Shown here in pieces: positions 29,309 to 36,633 of a stretch of DNA of 64,000 nt; position 1 is the stretch's first letter, and every line of letters starts with the position of its first letter. The stretch is from Oscillospiraceae bacterium. GTDB lineage: Bacteria > Bacillota > Clostridia > Oscillospirales > Ruminococcaceae. Made by a program: the position numbers and the translations under genes. The stretch lies in contig SVNC01000004.1 of NCBI GenBank assembly GCA_015067025.1, positions 1 to 64,000 on the forward strand. Reading direction: 5' to 3'. Below the pieces are notes generated by a model. That model searched no databases, had not been told where the DNA came from, and saw only the letters and a program-made list of their open reading frames with translations.

Positions 29309-29403
29309 GCCTTGATATGCAAGGTGGTTTATTGCCCTAAAGGGCGTCGCAGTCCCTTGGACGGCTGCCTTCGGCGGCGGGCGTCTGATAGACGCCCCTA
29401 CGG
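29309..29403. repeat. hairpin ladder
   Basis: CCTTG/CAAGG, GCCCT-aa-AGGGC, GTCC-ctt-GGAC, GCTGCC-ttc-GGCGGC, GGGCGTCT-gat-AGACGCCC in series. Confidence 0.75.
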
Positions 29404-29489
29404 AATAGAGCAAATTAAAACAGGGTTAGATAATGTCCACAAACACCGATACAATCAACAAAATCCAACAAATTAAATATCGCAAAAGT

Positions 29490-29515
29490 CGTAGGGGCGA
29501 CTATCAGTCGCCCGC
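29490..29515. repeat. palindrome, inverted copy of the 29377-29403 palindrome
   Basis: CGTAGGGGCGACTATCAGTCGCCCGC versus rc CCGTAGGGGCGTCTATCAGACGCCCGC. Confidence 0.8.
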
Positions 29516-29590
29516 ATAAATCATCGCAATTTTTGATGGTACAACCCACCGCTAAACAACAATTTACCGTCGGGATATAAATCCCCACAC

Positions 29591-29616
29591 AAAAAGGCGA
29601 CCTTGCGGTCGCCTTC
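29591..29616 (-). terminator. intrinsic terminator after gatB
   Basis: AAGGCGACC-ttgc-GGTCGCCTT + TTTT on the minus strand. Confidence 0.85.
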
Positions 29617-29621
29617 GTTTA

Positions 29622-31061
29622 TTATGCCTTGTCAATCTCTTCAAGAAGAATTTTTCTTAGTACCTGGGGATCGCAGTTGCCCTTTAAGGTCTTCATGCAC
29701 TTGCCGAAGAGAGCCATAAGAGCCTTTTCCTTACCGCCCTTGTAGTCTGCAACAGACTTGGGATCGGAAGCTACTATCTCCTTAATAACCTTTTCGATGT
29801 TTGCTGTATCGTTGGAAACGATAAAGTTATTTTCTACCGCATACTTTTCGGGATCAATCGTTTCTTCATCCATAACAAGAAGGATCTTCTTTGCATTACC
29901 TCTTGTTACCTTGCTTTCCATAACAAGCTTGATGAGTTTACCAAGAGCGTTACCATCAACCTTAAGCTGATCCATTGTACTGCCCTTCTTGTTGAGCATA
30001 TTCATACAATCGGAAATGAGCCAGTTAGCAACTTCCTTAGCTTCGCCGCATTCCTTGTACGCTTCTTCAAAGCAATCACAGAATGCTCTTGACTGAGTGA
30101 TAAGATCAGCGTCATATTCGGATAAACCGAGCTCGTCAATAAATCTTGCCTTTTTAACTTCAGGGAATTCAGGTAAAGATGCCTTGATGCTGTCAAACCA
30201 TTCGTCATCAATTACGATGGGCATTACGTTAGGGTCAGGGAAATAACGGTAATCGCCTGCTGTTTCCTTGCTTCTCATAGCGTAGCTCTTGCCCTTTACG
30301 TCGTCCCAACGACGTGTTTCCTGAACAAGCTCTTCCGTACCGTTTTCAAGAGCGTCAATGTGTCTTGCAACTTCATATTCAATAGCTCTTGTGATAGCGG
30401 AGATGGAGTTCATGTTCTTCATTTCGGTACGTACGCCGAGCTTTGTATCGCCCTCTTCACGAATTGAGAGGTTTACGTCGCAACGCATAGAGCCCTGCTC
30501 CATACGGCACTGGGAAACCTTTGCAAAACGCAGGAGTGAACGGAGTCTTTCAAGATAAGCTACAACCTCTTCTGCACTGGAGAAGTCAGGCTGGCTTACG
30601 ATTTCGATAAGGGGAACGCTGGTTCTGTTATAGTCAACGAGGGAGGTATCTGTCCAGTCATCGTGTACGAGCTTACCTGCGTCCTCTTCCATGTGTATCT
30701 GCTTTATTCTGATATCCTTTTCGCCCTTGGACGTCTTAATTCTTACCTTACCGTTTACACAGATGGGAGCAAACCACTGAGTTGTCTGATAAGAGCAGGG
30801 CAGGTCGGGATAGTAGTAGTTCTTCTTATCAAAGGTTGTTGTTCTGTTGATATCACAGTTTAACATCATACCTGCAGTCATACCGAGGTCTACTACCTTC
30901 TTATTTGTAACGGGTAACATACCGGGCATACCGCAACAAGCAGGACATACGTGGTCGTTCTGTTCGCCGCCGAATTCTGCGGAGCAGGAGCAGAATATCT
31001 TTGACTTGGTCGCAAGCTCGATATGAACTTCAAGACCGATGACGGTTTCGTACTTTTTCAT
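29622..31061 (-). CDS. gatB: Asp-tRNA(Asn)/Glu-tRNA(Gln) amidotransferase subunit GatB
   Basis: YETVIGLEVHIELATKSKIFCSCS, DYNRTSVPLIEIVS, C-terminal Yqey-like tail. Confidence 0.97.
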   Translation of the reverse strand: MKKYETVIGLEVHIELATKSKIFCSCSAEFGGEQNDHVCPACCGMPGMLPVTNKKVVDLGMTAGMMLNCDINRTTTFDKKNYYYPDLPCSYQTTQWFAPICVNGKVRIKTSKGEKDIRIKQIHMEEDAGKLVHDDWTDTSLVDYNRTSVPLIEIVSQPDFSSAEEVVAYLERLRSLLRFAKVSQCRMEQGSMRCDVNLSIREEGDTKLGVRTEMKNMNSISAITRAIEYEVARHIDALENGTEELVQETRRWDDVKGKSYAMRSKETAGDYRYFPDPNVMPIVIDDEWFDSIKASLPEFPEVKKARFIDELGLSEYDADLITQSRAFCDCFEEAYKECGEAKEVANWLISDCMNMLNKKGSTMDQLKVDGNALGKLIKLVMESKVTRGNAKKILLVMDEETIDPEKYAVENNFIVSNDTANIEKVIKEIVASDPKSVADYKGGKEKALMALFGKCMKTLKGNCDPQVLRKILLEEIDKA

Positions 31062-31062
31062 A

Positions 31063-32253
31063 TTACTTGCCCTCCTTTATAATCTGTACCGCATCCATAA
31101 GTGCACTGTCAGAAAATGCCTTACCGATAAGCTGAACACCGCCGCCTACCACCGCAGGAAGACCTGTGATTGTTGCAGGTGCAGTATAGAGGTTTTCATC
31201 AAAAGCGAGATACTTATTTGCATCCGTATCAGCCTTTGTGAATGTCTTCTTTGAGCTTGCAGGGAGCATTACTGCATCATATTCTGCGAATATTTCAGCA
31301 AACTTTTCTGCAATAACTCTTCTTATTCTCATAGCCTTATCGTAGAAGCTCATATAGTTATCTGTAGATAACACGTCAGATCCGTAGATTATCATTGTCT
31401 TTAAAAGCTCGCCGAAAGCTTCTGTACGGCTGTTTGTATACAGCTCTTCAATAGTTGTGTAGTTTTCGCTTCTGTAGCCGTACTTTACGCCATCAAAACG
31501 GGATACGTTGTTGCAAAGCTCTGCACTCATAAGAATGTTCCAAGCCGCCTTTGCCTTTGTCAGTATCTCATCGTCAATTTCTGCGATTTCGATACCTTTA
31601 TCGGAAAGTGCCTTCTTTGCCGCTTCAATATCAGCCTTTACTGCATCATCAGCAGAAGCTGTGATCGACTTTGCAACAGCTACCTTCTTGACTGCCTTTT
31701 CAGTAGTTAAGATCTTTTCGCACTGTGCGTCTGAAAGGCTTGTGCCGTCCTTATCGTCGTGACCTGCAATAGCAGTAAGAACCGCCTTTGCATCAGCTAC
31801 AGTCTTTGCCATAACGCCTACGGTCTCGCCTGAGCAAGCAGATGATATCGTACCGAAACGGGAAACTGTACCGTAAGTGGGCTTTACAAATACGAGATCG
31901 TTTATAGCCGCCGCTCTTCTGGGAGCACCGTTTACGTCAAAGCAAAGAACAGCCTTTGCTTCCTTTGCAATTTCTGCACTCGCACTGAGGAGTGTACCGT
32001 TGTCGTCTGTTACTGCACCCTCGTAAGAGGTTTCGCCCAGAAGATCAACTGCCATTTCGCCTACGTTTGCTTTGCCTGCTATTTCATAGCCTGCATCAGT
32101 GAGCTTTGTAACTACTTCTGCATCAAAAAGGCTCATATAGCTATCAAGCATTTTTGAGCCTGCCGTTGTAGGCATAGCCTTCGTTAAGAACATATCGTCA
32201 AGGGCAACGGCATTTGTCATATCACAGTCAGCTTTTGTTAAATATAATTTCAT
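31063..32253 (-). CDS. gatA: GatA-like subunit, short and catalytically degenerate by inspection
   Basis: operon position; FVKPTYGTVSRFGTISSACS..TVGVMAKTVADAKAVLTAIAGHD; 396 aa; missing GGSSGGS and TGGSIR motifs. Confidence 0.85.
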   Translation of the reverse strand: MKLYLTKADCDMTNAVALDDMFLTKAMPTTAGSKMLDSYMSLFDAEVVTKLTDAGYEIAGKANVGEMAVDLLGETSYEGAVTDDNGTLLSASAEIAKEAKAVLCFDVNGAPRRAAAINDLVFVKPTYGTVSRFGTISSACSGETVGVMAKTVADAKAVLTAIAGHDDKDGTSLSDAQCEKILTTEKAVKKVAVAKSITASADDAVKADIEAAKKALSDKGIEIAEIDDEILTKAKAAWNILMSAELCNNVSRFDGVKYGYRSENYTTIEELYTNSRTEAFGELLKTMIIYGSDVLSTDNYMSFYDKAMRIRRVIAEKFAEIFAEYDAVMLPASSKKTFTKADTDANKYLAFDENLYTAPATITGLPAVVGGGVQLIGKAFSDSALMDAVQIIKEGK

Positions 32254-32274
32254 AGTGTGACTTCCTTTCTGCCC

Positions 32275-32556
32275 TTATTCTACAAGTCTGGGTACCTGCC
32301 AATAGCCTTCGCTTGTGGCAGGCGCACCCTTCTGCAGATCTTCACGGGAATATATCTTCTTAGCTTCATCTTCTCTGACTACAGTCATAATAGGCATAAC
32401 GTGTACCATTCTTTCCACGTTTTCCGTATCAACTGAGTCAATAGCCTTTTTTTCTTCTAACTGCTTGTCGTAGAATTTCAGAAAAGCTTCCTTTTCCTCT
32501 TCTGTAAGAGAGAGCTGATTGAACTTTTCAAGCAGTCGTAAGGTTTCTCTTTCCAT
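32275..32556 (-). CDS. gatC: amidotransferase subunit GatC
   Basis: 93 aa; VREDEAKKIYSREDLQKGAPATSEGYWQVPRLVE. Confidence 0.88.
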   Translation of the reverse strand: MERETLRLLEKFNQLSLTEEEKEAFLKFYDKQLEEKKAIDSVDTENVERMVHVMPIMTVVREDEAKKIYSREDLQKGAPATSEGYWQVPRLVE

Positions 32557-32584
32557 ATAGTAAATTCCTTTCTGTGAAATGGAT

Positions 32585-34315
32585 TTAGTCTCTTACCTTG
32601 ATGTGAACTTCTCTTAACTGCTGTTCTGTTACGTCTCCGGGTGCACCCATCATTAAGTCCTGAGCGTTGCCGTTTAAGGGGAACGCGATAACGTCACGGA
32701 TCGTTTCTTCTTCAGCAATAAGCATTATCATTCTGTCAACACCGGGTGCCATACCTGCGTGAGGAGGAGCACCGAAGGAGAATGCAGTATAAAGTGCACC
32801 GAACTTTGCCTTTACGTCTTCTTCACCGTAACCTGCAATTTCAAATGCCTTCTTCATAATTTCGGGGTTGTGGTTTCTTACCGCACCTGAGGATAATTCC
32901 ACACCGTTACATACGATATCATACTGATATGCGAATATTTCAAGGGGATCCTTGTTGAGCAGTGCGTCCATACCGCCCTGAGGCATCGAGAAGGGGTTAT
33001 GTGTAAAGTCGATCTTGTTTGTTTCGCTGTTAAGCTCGTACATGGGGAAATCTACGATAAAGCAGAATTCAAACTTATCCTTGTTTATTATATCGAGTGT
33101 TTCACCAAGCCAGGTTCTGATCTCGCCTGAAAGTCTGTCAACAACAGCGGGAGCGTCACAGATGAAGAATACCGTTTCGCCGTCCTTGATGCCTGTGATG
33201 TTGATAAGCTCTGTTTTCTGCTCGTCAGATAAGAACTTTGCGATAGGTCCTTTATATTCGTTGCCGTTTAAGGTGAGGTAACCGAGGCCCTTCATGCCGA
33301 TGCTTGTAGCAAACTTTAAGCTGTCTTCAAAGAACTTCTTTGATCTGCCGGCACAATCAGCCACGATACCACGAACGGGCTTGCCCTTGAATAAGGGGAA
33401 TTCTACGTGGGAGAAGAATTCTGTAAGGTCGTTTATGATAAGAGGGTTACGAAGGTCAGGCTTATCTGTACCGTACTTAAGCATTGATTCATAATAAGGA
33501 ATACGCTTAAAGGGTGCGGGAGATATCTCCTTTGTTGTGAACTTCTTGAAGGTGTTATAGATAACCTTTTCAGCTACCTCGAATACGTCTTCCTGAGTAG
33601 CAAATGCCATTTCAAAGTCAAGCTGATAGAATTCACCGGGTGAACGGTCCTGTCTTGCGTCCTCGTCTCTGAAGCAGGGAGCGATCTGGAAGTAACGGTC
33701 AAAGCCACTTGCCATTAAAAGCTGCTTGAACTGCTGGGGTGCCTGAGGAAGTGCGTAGAACTTACCCTTGTGCTTTCTGCTGGGTACTAAATAGTCTCTT
33801 GCACCCTCGGGAGAAGAAGCTGTAAGGATAGGAGTCTGAATTTCCATAAAGCCCATTTCTTCCATCTGGCTTCTGAGATAGCTTAAAATCTTTGAGCGAA
33901 GAATGATGTTATTGTGGATCTTCTGATTTCTTAAATCGAGGAAACGGTATTTCAGTCTTAAATCCTCACGGATAGTTGTAGAAGAAGAAATATCAAAAGG
34001 CAGACCCATCTGGCAGGGGCCTAAGATCTCAAGGCTGTCAGCCTTTACTTCTACCATACCTGTTTCGATCTTTGTGTTGATTGTTTCTTCGTCTCTCTTT
34101 GTAACTTCGCCTGTTATCATGATAACAGTTTCCTTTGATACGTCCTTTAAAAGAGAGTCGTCGGAAAGTACCACTTGAGTGATACCGTAATGGTCGCGAA
34201 GATCTACGAAGATTACGCCGCCGTGGTCACGGATAGTATCTACCCAGCCTGCGATGGTAACCTTTTCGCCGATGTGGTTTAAATTAAGGTCGTTACAAGT
34301 GTGTGTTCTTAGCAT
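32585..34315 (-). CDS. aspS: aspartyl-tRNA synthetase (probably non-discriminating)
   Basis: class II motifs, bacterial GAD insertion, GMAPGVDRMIML; non-discriminating inferred from linkage to gatCAB. Confidence 0.95.
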   Translation of the reverse strand: MLRTHTCNDLNLNHIGEKVTIAGWVDTIRDHGGVIFVDLRDHYGITQVVLSDDSLLKDVSKETVIMITGEVTKRDEETINTKIETGMVEVKADSLEILGPCQMGLPFDISSSTTIREDLRLKYRFLDLRNQKIHNNIILRSKILSYLRSQMEEMGFMEIQTPILTASSPEGARDYLVPSRKHKGKFYALPQAPQQFKQLLMASGFDRYFQIAPCFRDEDARQDRSPGEFYQLDFEMAFATQEDVFEVAEKVIYNTFKKFTTKEISPAPFKRIPYYESMLKYGTDKPDLRNPLIINDLTEFFSHVEFPLFKGKPVRGIVADCAGRSKKFFEDSLKFATSIGMKGLGYLTLNGNEYKGPIAKFLSDEQKTELINITGIKDGETVFFICDAPAVVDRLSGEIRTWLGETLDIINKDKFEFCFIVDFPMYELNSETNKIDFTHNPFSMPQGGMDALLNKDPLEIFAYQYDIVCNGVELSSGAVRNHNPEIMKKAFEIAGYGEEDVKAKFGALYTAFSFGAPPHAGMAPGVDRMIMLIAEEETIRDVIAFPLNGNAQDLMMGAPGDVTEQQLREVHIKVRD

Positions 34316-34371
34316 AGTTTTTCTCCTTTTTAAAAATATATTTATCGTGATCGGGTGCAGATGTCAGAAAA

Positions 34372-34620
34372 ACAAAAAAGACGCCTGCCGCCCACATGGG
34401 ACGAAAGACATCTTCCGCGATACCACCCAAATTGATTGTTTCCAATCCTCTCAAAAAGTCGTTTCGTGACCTGACGTGCGGTTCTACTGACAGCTAAACT
34501 GCTTTCTTCCGCAGGCTACGGAGTGTTCTTCACTTAATATCCTGCTGTCGCACTCTCACCTACTGCGACTCTCTTTGAGCGGTGTTACAAGCTACTCTCT
34601 CCATCTACGCCAAAAATATT
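34372..34620 (-). ncRNA. T-box riboswitch leader of aspS-gatCAB
   Basis: minus strand: T-box TGGGTGGTATCGCGG (34415-34429), terminator stem 34378-34414 + TTTTTT, specifier context GAAGAACACTCCGTAG (GAAC at 34525-34528). Confidence 0.92.
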
Positions 34621-34632
34621 TATTTCGGTTAG

Positions 34633-34661
34633 AGTATATCATATTTTTTTTGATGTGTCAA
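34633..34661 (-). promoter_or_regulatory. consensus promoter for the T-box leader
   Basis: TTGACA - 17 bp - TATACT on the minus strand. Confidence 0.85.
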
Positions 34662-34840
34662 TATATTTTTCCGCATTTTTTAAGTGAATATTACGATTTT
34701 TTGTAAAATGATACGTTTTTCAGTCGTTTGTTTTTTCTGATTTTTAAAATTTTGTCTGATAAAACGATTTCACGATAAAACCGCCTTTTCTTTGCTTCAA
34801 TATCACCAAAAATGCAACTGTAATTTAGTTACATTTCACA

Positions 34841-34869
34841 TTGACAACATCTCAAAAATGTTCTATAAT
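34841..34869 (+). promoter_or_regulatory. consensus sigma-A promoter
   Basis: TTGACA - 17 bp - TATAAT. Confidence 0.85.
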
Positions 34870-34915
34870 ATTAACAAAATTATGTAATTATAATCAGGTG
34901 TACGAGGAGGTAATT

Positions 34916-35458
34916 ATGACAAACATAACTTTAATTACAGGTGGTGCCGCCAGCGGTAAGACCAGATGGGCGTTGTCCTTTTTCAAAAACTGTGACAACG
35001 TGCTTATCGTAAATACCGGCAAACAGCTCACCGAAGAAACCGTAAACAGAGTAAATTATATCTGCAAGACAAACGGCGTTGACTGGGTGATAATGAATGA
35101 CGTAAAATCCCCCTGCGACGCAGTAAAGGATCATAAATTCTACATATTTGACAGCCTCGCTACCTACACTTCAAACGTCATCCGTGAGGTATGCACCGAC
35201 GTTAATAATATCACTCCCGAACAAAAGGAGCTGGTACGTAAAACAGTCGTTGACAACGTTATCGAAATGATGCAGAGAGTAGAAAAGCTTAACGGTGCAC
35301 TGGTTATCATCACTATCGAACCCGGCTTTTCCGTATGCCCCAAGGATAAGGATCAGATCTTATTCAGAGAAATAATGGGTGCGGTAAATCAGCGTATAGC
35401 AAACACCGCTCAGGAAGTTTACTTATCCGCCAGCGGTATTCAGTTTAAAATAAAGTAA
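34916..35458 (+). CDS. CobU-like P-loop nucleotide-binding protein
   Basis: LITGGAASGKTRWA; AGGAGG RBS before ATG 34916; CobU-like FDSLATYTSNVIRE and GALVIITIEPGFSVCP. Confidence 0.75.
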   Translation: MTNITLITGGAASGKTRWALSFFKNCDNVLIVNTGKQLTEETVNRVNYICKTNGVDWVIMNDVKSPCDAVKDHKFYIFDSLATYTSNVIREVCTDVNNITPEQKELVRKTVVDNVIEMMQRVEKLNGALVIITIEPGFSVCPKDKDQILFREIMGAVNQRIANTAQEVYLSASGIQFKIK

Positions 35459-35479
35459 GGAAGGGACAGAAAATAAATT

Positions 35480-36523
35480 ATGAGTATTGAAAAATTAATT
35501 GACTTTGCAAGAAGCAAGAATGCATCAGATATACATCTGACAGTGGGTGCACCCACAGCTATAAGAATAAACGGTAAGCTTATGCAGTTCTCAGGTATGG
35601 ACGAACCCCTCGTAAACAAGACTATCCTTTCTATGCTTTCAGCCGAACAGGAAAGAAGATTGGGCGACGGCGATGATATCGACTTCTCCTTCTCCACGGA
35701 AAGCGGTGCAAGACAGAGAGTAAACGTATTCCGCCAGAGCGGTAAGCTTGCGGCAAGTATCCGTCTTTTAAACGAAACAATCCCCTCTTTCTCAGATATC
35801 GGTCTGCCAAACTACGTAACGGAAATGCTTACAGCCTTAAAGGGTCTTATCTTAGTTACAGGTGCGACAGGTAGTGGTAAGTCCACAACACTTGCTACAA
35901 TGGTAGATTACATCAACGCCAACCGTCAGTGTCACATCCTCACCATTGAAGACCCTGTAGAATATCGTTACACTCCCAAGGCGGCTACGATCCGTCAGCG
36001 TGAAATCGGCACGGACGTAAAGGGCTTCAGCTATGCATTAAGAAGTGCCCTCCGTGAAAACCCTGACGTTATCTTAGTCGGCGAAATGCGTGACTATGAA
36101 ACGATTAAGCTTGCTTTAACAGCGGCAGAAACAGGACACTTAGTTCTTGCAACGCTACATACAACAGGTGCTATCCAGACGATCAACCGTATCATTGATG
36201 CATTCCCCAATGAGGAACAGAATCAGGTAAGAATGCAGCTTTCATTCTCACTTAACGGTATCATCTCCCAGTGCCTTATGCCTATGCCCGAGGACAAGGG
36301 CAGAGTTGCCGCCTTTGAAATTCTCCGTAATACAGAAGCTGCTGCTAACCTTATCCGTTCTGAAAAGGTGTTCCAGCTTCGTACAGTAATGCAGGCAGGC
36401 ACAAAGGCCGGTATGGTAACCCTTAACGAAAGCCTTAAGCGTCTGCATCTTGAAGGTAAAGTCAGCAAGGAAACTGCTATGGAATATACCGACGACAAGG
36501 CAGAATTAGCTTCACTTATCTGA
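35480..36523 (+). CDS. pilT: PilT-type retraction ATPase
   Basis: ASDIHLTVGAPTAIRINGKL, GATGSGKSTT, AAETGHLVLATLHTTGA, IIDAFPNEEQNQVRMQLS. Confidence 0.94.
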   Translation: MSIEKLIDFARSKNASDIHLTVGAPTAIRINGKLMQFSGMDEPLVNKTILSMLSAEQERRLGDGDDIDFSFSTESGARQRVNVFRQSGKLAASIRLLNETIPSFSDIGLPNYVTEMLTALKGLILVTGATGSGKSTTLATMVDYINANRQCHILTIEDPVEYRYTPKAATIRQREIGTDVKGFSYALRSALRENPDVILVGEMRDYETIKLALTAAETGHLVLATLHTTGAIQTINRIIDAFPNEEQNQVRMQLSFSLNGIISQCLMPMPEDKGRVAAFEILRNTEAAANLIRSEKVFQLRTVMQAGTKAGMVTLNESLKRLHLEGKVSKETAMEYTDDKAELASLI

Positions 36524-36551
36524 TAAAATTGAGTTAGTAATATAACTTTTC

Positions 36552-36580
36552 CCCCGACCTCCTTCGAGGTCGGGGATTTT
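36552..36580 (+). terminator. intrinsic terminator
   Basis: CCCCGACCTC-cttc-GAGGTCGGGG ATTTTT. Confidence 0.9.
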
Positions 36581-36600
36581 TAAAGAATATAAAGGCAAAA

Positions 36601-36628
36601 AAGGTTGCATCAGAAAAGATGCAACCTT
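36601..36628 (-). terminator. intrinsic terminator of EAL gene
   Basis: AAGGTTGCATC-agaaaa-GATGCAACCTT, minus-strand T tract. Confidence 0.85.
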
Positions 36629-36633
36629 CTCTA

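Noticed and set aside
28920-29590. Degraded transposase gene in the intergenic island
   Set aside because: No ORF or protein motif of a transposase is visible; only structured repeats are supported.
34378-34414. Simple intrinsic terminator of an upstream gene
   Set aside because: Orientation, the T-box motif and upstream promoter show it is the regulatory terminator of a T-box leader for aspS.
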